Source of the DNA: Neisseria dumasiana
Lineage (GTDB): Bacteria; Pseudomonadota; Gammaproteobacteria; Burkholderiales; Neisseriaceae
DNA: 64,000 nt
Assembly (NCBI RefSeq): GCF_022870885.1
Contig: NZ_CP091509.1
Span: 1,550,001-1,614,000, forward strand
Reading direction: 5' to 3'
Numbering within the stretch: position 1 is the stretch's first letter; every line of letters starts with the position of its first letter. Positions 29,113 to 38,831 of this stretch are shown here, one piece after another. Both the position numbers and the translations under genes were made by a program. A model generated the notes under the pieces. The model searched no databases, had not been told where the DNA came from, and saw only the letters and a program-made list of their open reading frames with translations.

Positions 29113-29187
29113 TATATAGTCAATCCAGTCAGCACTTACTGCGGCGTTACGGCATCTTGTGTTAAAGATTAAGTGATTAACTATATA
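29113..29187. repeat. MITE-like repeat, family A, copy 2
   Basis: A 75-bp element just after the comP stop, with ends TATATAGTCAATC and the complement of TATATAGTTAATC. In reverse orientation it aligns with 1466-1534, including CTTTAACAC near the centre and GATTGACTATATA at one end. Confidence 0.6.
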
Positions 29188-29211
29188 TTCATTCATCTGC
29201 CCCAAAATACC

Positions 29212-29245
29212 AAAAGGCCGTCTGAAATTTTTCAGACGGCCTTTT
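29212..29245. terminator. DUS-pair terminator between comP and ettA
   Basis: A 16-bp stem AAAAGGCCGTCTGAAA with its complement (29230-29245), flanked by A and T runs on both sides. It suits both converging genes. Confidence 0.85.
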
Positions 29246-29256
29246 CAAACTCTTAA

Positions 29257-30930
29257 TCAACGTGTTACCGGTTTATAGCGAATCCGTTTCGGCTTCGCGC
29301 CTTCTTCACCCAAACGTCGTTTTTTATCGGCTTCGTATTCCTGATAGTTGCCGTCAAAGAACACCCATTTCGAATCGCCTTCCGCGGCCAAAATATGGGT
29401 GGCGATACGGTCGAGGAACCAGCGGTCGTGCGAAATCACCATCACGCTGCCGGCAAATTCCAGCAAAGCATCTTCCAGCGCACGCAGGGTTTCCACGTCT
29501 AAGTCGTTCGACGGTTCGTCCAGCAGCAGCACGTTGCCGCCGCTCAACAGGGTTTTCGCCAAATGCAGGCGGCCGCGTTCGCCGCCGGAAAGGTTGCCGG
29601 CAATCTTGCTTTGGTCGCTGCCTTTGAAGTTGAAACGGCCCAAGTAAGCGCGGGCGGGGATTTCAAACTGGCCGACTTGCAGAATATCGCGGCCTTCGGC
29701 GATGTTGTCGAACACGGTTTTGTCGTTTTGCAAACCTTCGCGGCTTTGGTCAATCAGCGACATTTTCACGGTTTGGCCGATTTTCACTTCGCCGCTGTCC
29801 GGCTGCTCTTTGCCTGCAATCATTTTGAACAGGGTCGATTTGCCCGCACCGTTGGGGCCGATGATGCCGACAATCGCGCCGGGCGGCACTTTAAAGCTCA
29901 AATCGTCGATTAAGAGTTTGTCGCCGAACGACTTGCCCACGTTCACAAACTCAATCACTTCGTTACCCAAACGCTCGGCCACGGGAATAAAGATTTCCTG
30001 CGTTTCATTGCGTTTTTGGTATTCGTAGTTAGACATTTCTTCAAAGCGGGCCAAACGCGCTTTGGATTTGGCTTGGCGGCCTTTGGCATTTTGGCGCACC
30101 CATTCTAATTCCTGCTTCATGGCTTTCAGGCGGGCGGCTTCGGTTTTAGCCTCGTTTTCCAAGCGTTTTTCTTTCTGCTCCAGCCAAGAAGAGTAATTGC
30201 CTTTCCACGGAATGCCGTGGCCGCGGTCAAGCTCGAGAATCCATTCGGCGGCGTTGTCCAAGAAATAACGGTCGTGGGTAACGGCCACCACGGTGCCGGG
30301 GAAGCGCACCAAAAACTGCTCCAGCCACTCCACCGATTCGGCATCCAAGTGGTTGGTCGGCTCGTCCAAAAGCAGCATATCCGGCTTACTCAACAACAGC
30401 TTGCACAAGGCCACGCGGCGTTTTTCACCACCGGAAAGATTGCCGATTTTGGCATCCCATTCGGGCAGGCGCAGCGCATCGGCGGCAATTTCCAATTCAT
30501 GCTCCATACCGCCGCCGCTTGAAGAACCTGCGGCGATAATCGCTTCCAAGCGGCCTTGTTCTTCGGCCAACGCATCAAAATCGGCATCGGGGTCGGCATA
30601 GGCGGCATACACTTCTTCCAAACGCTTCTGCGCGGCCGCTACTTCGCCCAAACCGCTTTCCACTTCTTCGCGCACGGTTTTTTCGGGGTCGAGTTCCGGT
30701 TCTTGCGGCAGATAGCCGATTTTGATGCCGCTCATCGGCACGGCTTCGCCTTCAAACTCTTTATCCACGCCCGCCATAATGCGCAACACGGTGGATTTGC
30801 CCGCGCCGTTCAAACCGAGCAGGCCGATTTTCGCGCCCGGGAAAAACGACAAGGAAATATCTTTGATAATAGTCTTTTGCGGCGGCACCACTTTGCTCAC
30901 GCGCAGCATGGAATAAACGTATTGGCTCAT
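29257..30930 (-). CDS. ettA: Energy-dependent translational throttle protein EttA
   Basis: An ABC-F ATPase that gates the first translation elongation step according to ATP/ADP. The 557-residue protein has two ABC domains: Walker A GLNGAGKS near 42 and GPNGAGKS near 355; signatures LSGGEKRRVALC and LSGGERGRLHLA; and Walker B LLLDEPTNHLD and LLLDEPSNDLD. The two are joined by a charged arm/linker with KGRQAKSKARLARFEE. It has no membrane domain. Length and the N-terminal YVYSMLRVSKVVPP identify EttA among ABC-F proteins. Confidence 0.96.
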   Translation of the reverse strand: MSQYVYSMLRVSKVVPPQKTIIKDISLSFFPGAKIGLLGLNGAGKSTVLRIMAGVDKEFEGEAVPMSGIKIGYLPQEPELDPEKTVREEVESGLGEVAAAQKRLEEVYAAYADPDADFDALAEEQGRLEAIIAAGSSSGGGMEHELEIAADALRLPEWDAKIGNLSGGEKRRVALCKLLLSKPDMLLLDEPTNHLDAESVEWLEQFLVRFPGTVVAVTHDRYFLDNAAEWILELDRGHGIPWKGNYSSWLEQKEKRLENEAKTEAARLKAMKQELEWVRQNAKGRQAKSKARLARFEEMSNYEYQKRNETQEIFIPVAERLGNEVIEFVNVGKSFGDKLLIDDLSFKVPPGAIVGIIGPNGAGKSTLFKMIAGKEQPDSGEVKIGQTVKMSLIDQSREGLQNDKTVFDNIAEGRDILQVGQFEIPARAYLGRFNFKGSDQSKIAGNLSGGERGRLHLAKTLLSGGNVLLLDEPSNDLDVETLRALEDALLEFAGSVMVISHDRWFLDRIATHILAAEGDSKWVFFDGNYQEYEADKKRRLGEEGAKPKRIRYKPVTR

Positions 30931-31123
30931 AATGTTCTCTTTTAACCGTATTGGGAAAAATGTTTTCAGACGGCCTAAACATCATGAAAGGCCGTCTGAA
31001 TGGAATAACTGAGGCTTTGCTGCTACTGCGGCGGAACCATCGGTTTTTACCCATGATGTAGCTCTGCGCAAAGCCAAATAAAGATGGGCGGTATTCTAAC
31101 CCCAATCGCTTGTAAAACCTACC

Positions 31124-32275
31124 TTAATCTCGCGCCCGCTCAATCATCGCTTCGCGCAAGGCATCCAAGCCCAAACTTTCGGTAACGGAAATATTCACCG
31201 CCACCGCCCTGCCCTGCGTATCGCGCAGAATACCGGCGGGGCGTTTGTTGTCGGGCAGCAGGTCGATTTTGTTGTACACGATCAGTTGCGGCACTTCATG
31301 TGCGCCGATTTCTTCCAGCACAGTGTTTACATCGTCCATCTGCCGCTCGAAATCGGGATGGCTGGCATCAACCACATGCAGCAGCACGTCGGCCAACGCG
31401 GTTTCTTCCAAAGTGGCCGAAAATGCCGACACCAGCTTGTGCGGCAAATCGCGCACGAAGCCGACGGTGTCGGTTAGGATAACCGTGGCTTCGGGCGACA
31501 GATACAGGCGGCGGGCGGTGGTGTCGAGCGTGGCGAACAGTTGGTCTTTCGCCAACACGTCGGCTTTGGTTAAACGGTTGAACAGGCTGGATTTTCCCGC
31601 ATTGGTATAGCCCACCAACGCAAAGGTTTTGATGCTGCCCTGCATCCGCGATTTGCGGCGGGTGGCACGCTGTTTCTGCACGTTTTGCAGTTGCCTTTTC
31701 AAGGCGGTGATTTTTTGGTTGATTAAGCGGCGGTCGGTTTCGAGCTGGGTTTCGCCCGGGCCTTTCAAACCGATACCGCCTTTCTGGCTTTGCATGTGTC
31801 CGTAACCTCGCACCAGCCGCCCGCTTAAGTGATTAAGCTGCGCCAACTCCACTTGCAGTTTACCTTCTTGCGATTGTGCGCGTTTGGCGAAAATCGCCAG
31901 AATCAGCCCCACGCGGTCGAGCACGCGGCACTGCAAAACGCGCTCCAAATTGCGCTCCTGCGTCGGTGTCAGTTCGTGGTTGAACACCACTAATTCGATA
32001 TCGTGCTGCCGCACCAATTCGGCTAACTCTTCGGCCTTGCCCGTGCCGACAAACAGCGCGGTATGGGCTTTGTCGCGCTTGGCGGTTTCGGTACACACCA
32101 AATCGCCGCCCGCCGCGCGCACCAAGTCTGCCGCTTCGGCCAAGGCCGTCTGAAAAGCCTGTTCGCGCCATTCGTTGGCACCGGAATAGTCCGCACTCAG
32201 CATCACCCCCGCCAGCATCACGCGCTCGGGCTTTTCAAGGGATTTGTCGATTTGAAACAGGGTGGGTTTACTCAC
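31124..32275 (-). CDS. hflX: GTPase HflX
   Basis: A ribosome-splitting GTPase of the heat-stress response. The 383-residue protein has the N-terminal HflX domain (GTGKAEELAELV, FNHELTPTQERNLE), the glycine-rich linker motif GGIGLKGPGETQLETDRR, and the G domain with GYTNAGKSSLFN (G1), DTVGFVRDLPH (G3) and NKIDLL (G4). The start codon is GTG. An outward-facing DUS pair lies between it and ettA (30963-31000). Confidence 0.95.
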   Translation of the reverse strand: MSKPTLFQIDKSLEKPERVMLAGVMLSADYSGANEWREQAFQTALAEAADLVRAAGGDLVCTETAKRDKAHTALFVGTGKAEELAELVRQHDIELVVFNHELTPTQERNLERVLQCRVLDRVGLILAIFAKRAQSQEGKLQVELAQLNHLSGRLVRGYGHMQSQKGGIGLKGPGETQLETDRRLINQKITALKRQLQNVQKQRATRRKSRMQGSIKTFALVGYTNAGKSSLFNRLTKADVLAKDQLFATLDTTARRLYLSPEATVILTDTVGFVRDLPHKLVSAFSATLEETALADVLLHVVDASHPDFERQMDDVNTVLEEIGAHEVPQLIVYNKIDLLPDNKRPAGILRDTQGRAVAVNISVTESLGLDALREAMIERARD

Positions 32276-32341
32276 GGTTCACGCTCCGTTTAGGAAAGTT
32301 TTTCAGACGGCCTCTGCGGGTTTGCTATGTTTCAGCTTTTT

Positions 32342-33115
32342 TCACACCAACTTGGGCACTTTGTTAAACAGCCGGTAGAAGTTTTCGGTAGTGATTTCAG
32401 CGATATGCTCCACCGAATCGCCGCGCAGTTTCGCTACGAATTCGGCAGTATAGCGCACATAAGCCGGCTCGTTGGGCTTGCCGCGTTTAGGCACGGGGGC
32501 GAGAAACGGCGCGTCGGTTTCCACCAAAATACGGTCTTGCGGCACATACTTGGCGGCTTCTTGGATATCCGCAGCGTTTTTAAAGGTAACGATACCGGAA
32601 AATGAAATATAAAAGCCCAAATCCAGCGCGGCTTTAGCCACTTCTACATTTTCGGTAAAACAATGGATTACCCCGGCATGGGCTTGATGTTCGCGCAGCA
32701 TGCGCATGGTATCCGCCGCCGCATCGCGGGTGTGGATAACCAACGGCAAACCGCTTTGGTTGGCCGCCTCGATATGGTCGGCAAAACGTTGGTACTGCCA
32801 GCCCAAATCGCCTTGGCACCAGTGGTAATCCAAGCCTGTTTCGCCGATGCCCACCACTTTAGGGTGCTTGGCATGTTCCACCAACTCGGCCACGGTAAAT
32901 TCGGGCGTGTCTTTTTCATCGGGATGAATGCCCACTGTGGCATAAATATGTTCGTGCGCCTCGGCAATCGCCAATACTTCGGAAAAAGTCTGCCTGCTCA
33001 CGCTGATGGCCAACGCCTGCCTAACTTCTTTTTCGGCCATATTGGCAAACACTTCGGGCAAACGGCCGGCGAGGCCGTCGAAATTCAGATGGCAGTGTGA
33101 ATCGATTAAATGCAT
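32342..33115 (-). CDS. TatD family metal-dependent hydrolase
   Basis: A 257-residue TIM-barrel deoxyribonuclase-like hydrolase of the TatD/YcfH family. Metal ligands are visible: DSHCHLNF at the N-terminus, GETGLDYHW (Glu), VIHTRDA (His), GVIHCFTE (His) and ETDAPFL (Asp). I use the ATG at 33115, which places the metal-binding HCH motif at residues 6-8; upstream codons are not family-like. TatD proteins act in DNA quality control as 3'-5' exonucleases, but YcfH-type members are less studied. Confidence 0.9.
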   Translation of the reverse strand: MHLIDSHCHLNFDGLAGRLPEVFANMAEKEVRQALAISVSRQTFSEVLAIAEAHEHIYATVGIHPDEKDTPEFTVAELVEHAKHPKVVGIGETGLDYHWCQGDLGWQYQRFADHIEAANQSGLPLVIHTRDAAADTMRMLREHQAHAGVIHCFTENVEVAKAALDLGFYISFSGIVTFKNAADIQEAAKYVPQDRILVETDAPFLAPVPKRGKPNEPAYVRYTAEFVAKLRGDSVEHIAEITTENFYRLFNKVPKLV

Positions 33116-33253
33116 GATGGTTGTTAAACGTATTGAAGAAAAAGGCTGTAAAGATAACATATCGGCGCAACAGATAACAGCTTGCGCCGATATGCGCGCT
33201 TCTGCCTGCGTAGCCGTCTGAACAGACTTTATACACGGCAAAACAGATAAAAA

Positions 33254-33270
33254 TGTTACAATACGCGGTT
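33254..33270 (+). promoter_or_regulatory. uvrA promoter, extended -10
   Basis: TG-T-TACAAT followed by ACGCGGTT, the same 14-mer (TACAATACGCGGTT) as before typA. A DUS lies between it and the uvrA start. Confidence 0.55.
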
Positions 33271-33304
33271 CTTTTTTAAACGGAATTCAGACGGCCTCAC
33301 CATC

Positions 33305-36139
33305 ATGAGCAAGCACGACAACGACACCATCCGCATCCGCGGCGCACGCACCCATAATCTGAAAAACGTCGATCTCGACATCCCCCGCCACAAGCTCGTG
33401 GTGGTAACGGGTTTGTCGGGCAGCGGCAAATCCTCGCTCGCGTTCGACACGCTTTATGCCGAAGGCCAGCGCCGTTATGTGGAAAGCCTTTCGGCCTATG
33501 CACGCCAGTTTTTGCAGATGATGGATAAGCCCGATGTCGATTTGATCGAAGGCTTGTCGCCCGCGATTTCGATCGAACAAAAATCCACCAGCCACAACCC
33601 ACGCTCCACCGTCGGCACCGTAACCGAAATCCACGACTATCTGCGCCTTCTGTATGCCCGCGTCGGCACGCCGCATTGCCCCGAACACGATTTGCCCTTG
33701 AGCAGCCAAACCGTGTCGCAAATGGTGGATGCCGTCTTAAAACTGCCCGAAGACACGCGCGTGATGATCCTCGCCCCCGCCGTGCGCGAACGCAAAGGCG
33801 AGTTTGTTGATTTCTTTGCCGACTTGCAGGCGCAAGGCTTTGCCCGCGTGCGCGTGGACGGCGAAGTCTATCAGCTCGACGAAGTGCCCAAGCTCGAAAA
33901 AAATATCAAGCACAATATCGACGTGGTCATCGACCGTGTAAAAGTGAAAGCCGACATCAAACAGCGGCTGGCCGAAAGTTTTGAAACCGCCCTGCGCCAC
34001 GGCGGCGAACGTGCGCTGGCATTGGAAATGGACAGCGGCGAAGAACATTGGTTTTCCGCCCAATTCGCCTGCCCCGTGTGTTCATACAGCCTGCCCGAAC
34101 TCGAACCGCGCCTGTTTTCCTTCAACAACCCCGTCGGTGCCTGCCCTACTTGCGACGGCTTGGGCAATATGAACTTCTTCGACCCCGAGCGCGTGGTCAT
34201 GCACCCCGAGCTTTCCCTAGCCGCCGGTGCGATTAAAGGCTGGGACAAACGCAACCAGTTTTACTTTCAAATGATTCAATCGCTGGCCGCACATTACGGC
34301 TTCGATGTCGATACCCCCTTTGAAGGGCTGCCTGAAAAAGTAAAAAAAGTGATTTTGCACGGCTCCGGCAAAGACGTTATCGACTTCCGCTACCTTTCCG
34401 AAAAAGGCACCACCTTCAACCGCAGCCACGCTTTTGAAGGCATCATCCCCAATCTCGAACGCCGTTTCCGCGAAACCGATTCCAACACCGTGCGCGAAGA
34501 GTTGCTGCAATATCAAAGCCATAAAGCCTGCCCCAGTTGCGGCGGCGCACGTTTGCGCAAAGAAGCGCGTTATGTTTATGTGGGCAAACAGCCGTTGCAC
34601 GAAATCTCGGCATGGCCGCTCACCCAAACGCACCAATTCTTTGAAACTCTTGATTTGGAAGGCAACAAAAAGCAGATTGCCGAAAAAATCCTCAAAGAAA
34701 TCACCGAGCGTTTGGGCTTTCTGATTAACGTCGGCCTCGACTATCTGAACCTCAGCCGCAGCGCCGAAACCCTTTCCGGCGGCGAAGCCCAGCGCATCCG
34801 CCTCGCCAGCCAAATCGGCAGCGGCTTAACCGGCGTGATGTACGTTTTGGACGAACCCTCCATCGGCCTGCACCAGCGCGACAACGACCGCCTGCTCGCC
34901 ACCCTCAAACGCCTGCGCGACCTCGGCAACAGCGTGATCGTGGTCGAACACGACGAAGATGCCATCCGCGAAGCCGATTTCGTGATCGACATGGGCCCCG
35001 GCGCGGGCGAACACGGCGGCAACGTTATCATCGCCGACACCCCCGATAAAGTCGCCGCCTGCACCGATTCCGTTACCGGCCAATACCTCAGCGGCAAAAA
35101 AGCCATCGCCGTGCCGTCTGAAAGAACGCCTGTCAACCCCGAAAGAATGCTGGTGCTTAAAGGCGCCCGCGGCAATAATCTCAAAAACGTTACCCTCGAA
35201 CTGCCTTTGGGTTTGATTACCTGCATTACCGGCGTATCCGGCAGCGGCAAATCCACCCTGATTAACGACACCCTCGCCAAAATCACCGCCCGCGAACTCA
35301 ACCGCGCTCACGAAGAACCCGCGCCCTACGACGACATCACCGGCCTCGAACACCTCGACAAAGTCATCAACGTCGACCAATCCCCCATCGGCCGCACACC
35401 CCGCTCCAACCCCGCCACCTACACCGGCCTCTTCACCCCCATCCGCGAACTCTTCGCCGGCGTACCGCTTGCCCGCGAACGCGGCTACAACGTCGGCCGC
35501 TTCTCCTTCAACGTCAAAGGCGGCCGCTGCGAAGCCTGCCAAGGCGACGGCGTAATCAAAGTAGAAATGCACTTCCTGCCCGACGTATATGTACCCTGCG
35601 AAGTGTGCCACGGCAAACGCTATAACCGCGAAACCCTCGAAGTGCAATACAAAGGCAAAAACATCAGCCAAGTGCTCGACATGACCGTAGAAGAAGCCCG
35701 CGAATTCTTCGACGCCGTGCCCACCGTATCCCGCAAACTGCAAACCCTGATGGACGTAGGCCTAGGCTACATCCGCCTCGGCCAATCCGCCACCACCCTC
35801 TCCGGCGGCGAAGCCCAGCGCGTCAAACTCGCCCTCGAACTCTCCAAACGTGACACCGGCCGCACCCTCTACATCCTCGACGAACCCACCACCGGCCTGC
35901 ACTTCGCCGACATTGCCTTACTGCTGGAAGTAATAGGCCGCCTAAAAGGCAAAGGCAACTCGATTGTGATTATCGAGCATAATTTGGATGTGATTAAAAC
36001 CGCGGATTATATTGTGGACTTGGGGCCGGAAGGGGGAGATGGCGGGGGGAGGATTATTGCTTCAGGTAGCCCGGAAGAAGTGGTTAAGGTTGAGGGGAGT
36101 TATACGGGGAAGTATTTGAGGGTAATTTTGAATACTTGA
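33305..36139 (+). CDS. uvrA: UvrABC system protein A
   Basis: The damage-recognition ATPase of nucleotide excision repair. The 944-residue protein has two split ABC modules: Walker [15 protein letters not shown] near 35 and [13 protein letters not shown] near 644; signatures [12 protein letters not shown] and [12 protein letters not shown]. The UvrB-binding region carries [16 protein letters not shown], and CxxC zinc motifs include [17 protein letters not shown] and [15 protein letters not shown]. From about 35,250 to 35,930 codons are almost all C-ending. The last 200 bp switch abruptly to G/T-ending codons and G runs, which suggests a recombination joint. Confidence 0.97.
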   Translation: MSKHDNDTIRIRGARTHNLKNVDLDIPRHKLVVVTGLSGSGKSSLAFDTLYAEGQRRYVESLSAYARQFLQMMDKPDVDLIEGLSPAISIEQKSTSHNPRSTVGTVTEIHDYLRLLYARVGTPHCPEHDLPLSSQTVSQMVDAVLKLPEDTRVMILAPAVRERKGEFVDFFADLQAQGFARVRVDGEVYQLDEVPKLEKNIKHNIDVVIDRVKVKADIKQRLAESFETALRHGGERALALEMDSGEEHWFSAQFACPVCSYSLPELEPRLFSFNNPVGACPTCDGLGNMNFFDPERVVMHPELSLAAGAIKGWDKRNQFYFQMIQSLAAHYGFDVDTPFEGLPEKVKKVILHGSGKDVIDFRYLSEKGTTFNRSHAFEGIIPNLERRFRETDSNTVREELLQYQSHKACPSCGGARLRKEARYVYVGKQPLHEISAWPLTQTHQFFETLDLEGNKKQIAEKILKEITERLGFLINVGLDYLNLSRSAETLSGGEAQRIRLASQIGSGLTGVMYVLDEPSIGLHQRDNDRLLATLKRLRDLGNSVIVVEHDEDAIREADFVIDMGPGAGEHGGNVIIADTPDKVAACTDSVTGQYLSGKKAIAVPSERTPVNPERMLVLKGARGNNLKNVTLELPLGLITCITGVSGSGKSTLINDTLAKITARELNRAHEEPAPYDDITGLEHLDKVINVDQSPIGRTPRSNPATYTGLFTPIRELFAGVPLARERGYNVGRFSFNVKGGRCEACQGDGVIKVEMHFLPDVYVPCEVCHGKRYNRETLEVQYKGKNISQVLDMTVEEAREFFDAVPTVSRKLQTLMDVGLGYIRLGQSATTLSGGEAQRVKLALELSKRDTGRTLYILDEPTTGLHFADIALLLEVIGRLKGKGNSIVIIEHNLDVIKTADYIVDLGPEGGDGGGRIIASGSPEEVVKVEGSYTGKYLRVILNT

Positions 36140-36150
36140 TTTAAAAAGAT

Positions 36151-36178
36151 GTAGGTCAGGCATCAATGCCCGACCTAC
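36151..36178. repeat. REP-like GTAGGTC palindrome
   Basis: GTAGGTC (36151-36157) and GACCTAC (36172-36178) bracket a short inner dyad. It has the same GTAGG...CCTACGAAAT layout as the palindromes around 41,415-41,570. Confidence 0.55.
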
Positions 36179-36193
36179 GAAATTGTGAGACAG

Positions 36194-36240
36194 AAAAGCA
36201 GCCTGCACTTCCAAAAAAACGGGGGTAGGCTGCTTTTTAC
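36194..36240 (+). terminator. Intrinsic terminator after uvrA
   Basis: AAAAGCAGCCT (36194-36204) pairs with AGGCTGCTTTT (36227-36237) and a T run. It contains no DUS. Confidence 0.75.
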
Positions 36241-36415
36241 TTCAATCCCTTGGATAGTACCAAGACACTATCCTCATGTTGCTGCATTTGATTTCAAACA
36301 AATGGTGCATTTAACGAAATGATTTCCCGTATACTTTGTTAAAATGCTTTCCATATCCCCTTAAAGTGACTAAAATCACTCAATTATAAAAAATTGCGCA
36401 ATCTCGGTATCTATT

Positions 36416-37831
36416 ATGAAAATTTCCACCCCTCCAAAGTTTGCCCTGTTGCAACAAGAATATGTGCAGCATCTCACCGAAAAAATGACGCAAACCGCCG
36501 AGCTGATCAACTCTGCCCAGAACAACCCCAATATGGATATTTCTGATTTTCTTCCTGAAATCAAGGATTATTCCGAATTTTCCGTGACCGATGAGAGCGG
36601 AAAATATTTACATTGGGATAAATTCCGTTGGATACACAAGGAAGATACACGGATGAAGTGGAGGGCAGTGAAAGAAAGCCGCAGGAAAATCCAAAAACCG
36701 ATTGATTTTCCGTTTGAACATCAGTTTTGGTTTTGCATTCCCGATTCCTTGCAGGCACGGCTTCATTTGATTGATAAAAGCTGCGGTAGCAATATTGGCA
36801 CGTCCAGCTTGGGCGGTTTCGGCAGAAGCGAACAAAACAGATTCCTGCTCAAATCTCTGATTATGGAAGAAGCGATCACATCAGCCCAACTGGAAGGAGC
36901 AGCTACCACGCGCAAAGTGGCTAAGGATATGCTCAAATCACAGCGCAAACCCAAAACCAAAGACGAAATCATGATAGTGAACAACTATCACTTGATGAAA
37001 AAAGCGGTGGAGTTGAAACATACGCCGTTAAGTATTGAAATAATTTTAGATTTGCACCGTATTGCCACTAGCAACGCCATTGAAAACCGTGCTGAACCCG
37101 GACAATTCAGACAGGATGACGAAATCTTTATTGCCGATACCGATGGCAATAGCCTGTATCAACCGCCGCCGTACGGTCAGGTTTATACACTGATGGAGGC
37201 AGTATGTACGTTTGCCAACAATACCTATGACGGCGCGGAAAATCCGTTTATCCATCCGGTCGTTCAAGCCATCATCCTACATTTTCTTATCGGCTATATT
37301 CACCCGTTCGGCGATGGCAACGGGCGGACGGCGCGGGCTTTGTTTTATTGGTTTATGCTCAAAAACGGCTATTGGCTGTTTGAATACATTTCCATCAGCC
37401 GCCTGCTGAAAAACGCGCCCGCACAATATGCTAAATCCTATCTGTATGCGGAAACCGATGATTTGGATTTAACCTATTTCATCTACTACCAATGCGATAT
37501 TATCAAACGGGCAGTCGTCGATTTGGAAAACTACATTTCCGACAAACAAAAACACCAGCAGCAATTTAAAGCAGCGATTGCCAAATATACCGAAAAGATA
37601 GGAAAGCTGAATCAGCGGCAAATCGGTATCCTGCAAAAAGCAGTGGAAGAAAGCGGGAAAATATTTACTGCACAAGAAATTGCAAACCAATACGGAGTTT
37701 CTCTGAACACCGCACGCAGCGATTTAAGCAAACTGGGGGAATATAGGTTCCTAGTGCCCTTCAAATCGGGAAATGCTTTGGAATATGTCGCTCCGCAGGA
37801 TTTATTGGAAAGACTGGGGAGTGGAAACTAA
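36416..37831 (+). CDS. Fic domain AMP-transferase-like protein, autoinhibited type, with C-terminal winged helix
   Basis: A 471-residue Fic protein. The catalytic loop HPFGDGNGR (His296) matches the canonical HPFx(D/E)GN(G/K)R, so AMPylation activity is expected. The inhibitory-helix motif (S/T)xxxE(G/N) appears as SAQLEG at residues 156-161, N-terminal to the core; this makes it a class II, self-inhibited Fic. The C-terminus (about 395-460, EIANQYGVSLNTARSDLSKL) is a DNA-binding helix-turn-helix. Targets are unknown. It has lower GC than its neighbours and an AT-dialect DUS terminator, consistent with acquisition from another Neisseria. Confidence 0.9.
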   Translation: MKISTPPKFALLQQEYVQHLTEKMTQTAELINSAQNNPNMDISDFLPEIKDYSEFSVTDESGKYLHWDKFRWIHKEDTRMKWRAVKESRRKIQKPIDFPFEHQFWFCIPDSLQARLHLIDKSCGSNIGTSSLGGFGRSEQNRFLLKSLIMEEAITSAQLEGAATTRKVAKDMLKSQRKPKTKDEIMIVNNYHLMKKAVELKHTPLSIEIILDLHRIATSNAIENRAEPGQFRQDDEIFIADTDGNSLYQPPPYGQVYTLMEAVCTFANNTYDGAENPFIHPVVQAIILHFLIGYIHPFGDGNGRTARALFYWFMLKNGYWLFEYISISRLLKNAPAQYAKSYLYAETDDLDLTYFIYYQCDIIKRAVVDLENYISDKQKHQQQFKAAIAKYTEKIGKLNQRQIGILQKAVEESGKIFTAQEIANQYGVSLNTARSDLSKLGEYRFLVPFKSGNALEYVAPQDLLERLGSGN

Positions 37832-37914
37832 CAAGCCGTAGCCTGCATAAAATCTAACTCCCATGCGTAGGGCGCGTGCGGTACGCACGCACGCGTTGTT
37901 CGGACTTCTGTTCC

Positions 37915-37949
37915 AATGCCGTCTGAAAACTTTCTTTTCAGACGGCATT
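37915..37949. terminator. AT-dialect DUS-pair terminator after fic
   Basis: AATGCCGTCTGAAAA (37915-37929) pairs with 37935-37949 and is followed by GTTTTG. The flanking base pair is AT, as in meningococcal DUS, unlike the AG pairs elsewhere in the window. Confidence 0.85.
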
Positions 37950-38072
37950 GTTTTGTACATAAATAATGTGGCGTGATTTTAAAATCTTCGCAGCCGATAT
38001 GCGCTGTTCCATTCAAAACCGCGTGCGTGGCTGCGCCGCACATCCTTGCATGGGTTTTATGTAGGCTACGGC

Positions 38073-38121
38073 TTGCCAGCCCCTCCGCCTTGTTTTAGAA
38101 TAGTACTAAATATTAGTGCCA
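38073..38121 (+). promoter_or_regulatory. hicAB promoter and candidate operator
   Basis: TTGCCA (38073-38078) and TAGAAT (38096-38101) are 17 bp apart. Overlapping the -10 end, TAGTACTAA (38101-38109) and TTAGTGCCA (38113-38121) form a near-perfect dyad with a 3-bp spacer, ending 10 bp before hicA. This position fits an autoregulatory operator bound by HicB. Confidence 0.6.
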
Positions 38122-38131
38122 TTTTGTTTTT

Positions 38132-38386
38132 ATGAAAAAGAAACACCAAAGAACGTTTGCTTTAATATTCAACCGCCCTGTATCCGGCAGCATTAAATGG
38201 GGGGATATTGAAGCCCTGTTTACCGAATTGGGCGCGGAAATACAAGAAAGGGAAGGTAGTCGTGTGGCCGTAATTCTTTTCGGGCAAGTGAAAGTGTTTC
38301 ATAGGCCGCATCCAAGCCCTGATACGGATAAAGGCGCGGTTGCGAGCGTGCGCAAATGGTTGGAAGAAAACGGAGTAAAGCCATGA
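38132..38386 (+). CDS. hicA: HicA-like mRNA interferase toxin
   Basis: An 84-residue HicA-family toxin. HicA proteins have a dsRNA-binding-like fold and cleave mRNA using a conserved His. Here the family features are the N-terminal RTFALIFNRPVSGSIKW, GSRVAVILFGQ and VFHRPHPSPDTDKGAVASVRKWLEENG. The gene precedes its antitoxin and overlaps it by ATGA, the usual hicAB order. Confidence 0.85.
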   Translation: MKKKHQRTFALIFNRPVSGSIKWGDIEALFTELGAEIQEREGSRVAVILFGQVKVFHRPHPSPDTDKGAVASVRKWLEENGVKP

Positions 38387-38718
38387 ACAATGTAATGGAA
38401 ATCAACGGCCATAAAGCCATTATTCAATACGACCCTGAAACCGAGTTGCTGCGTGGCGAGTTTATCGGCCTCAACGGCGGGGCGGATTTTTACGCCGATA
38501 ACGTGGCAGACTTGCACAAAGAGGGCGCGGCCAGTTTGGCGGTTTTTCTCGATGTGTGCAAAGAAAAAGGCATTGAGCCGTATAAACGGTATTCAGGCCG
38601 CTTTAATGTGCGGGTAAGCCCTGAAACCCATGCAGCCGCGGCAGCGGCGGCGGCAGCGCAAAATATCAGCCTGAATGAATGGGTCAACCGTGCAATCAGC
38701 CAATCCGCCCATGCCTGA
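38383..38718 (+). CDS. hicB: HicB-like antitoxin
   Basis: A 111-residue antitoxin starting at the ATG in the ATGA overlap, with GGAG 7 nt upstream. The N-terminal part (residues 1-60) is a degenerate-RNase-H-like HicB domain (IIQYDPETELLRGEF). The C-terminus (about 75-108) is a ribbon-helix-helix/Arc-like segment (RFNVRVSPETHAAAAAAAA, SLNEWVNRAIS) for DNA binding. It neutralises HicA and should repress the operon. Confidence 0.85.
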   Translation: MNNVMEINGHKAIIQYDPETELLRGEFIGLNGGADFYADNVADLHKEGAASLAVFLDVCKEKGIEPYKRYSGRFNVRVSPETHAAAAAAAAAQNISLNEWVNRAISQSAHA

Positions 38719-38831
38719 AAATGATTTTATGCCCGTTTTTCGATTTTCAAGCGAGCTGAAAAGTTAGGTAAAAGGTGGGGAATTTATTTTATTGAAAATT
38801 ATTTTACCTTTATATTCATTGATTTATTTCA

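Larger units (their letters stand above)
37832..38131. other. Gap between fic and hicAB
   Basis: 300 bp with no gene. It holds a GCGTGC/GCACGC palindrome near 37873-37892, the AT-DUS terminator, and the hicAB promoter/operator. Confidence 0.5.

Noticed and set aside
34826..35743. 305-codon open frame antisense to uvrA
   Set aside because: It lies in the C-ending codon stretch of uvrA, and its Gly/Ala/Val/Phe-rich product is a typical shadow.
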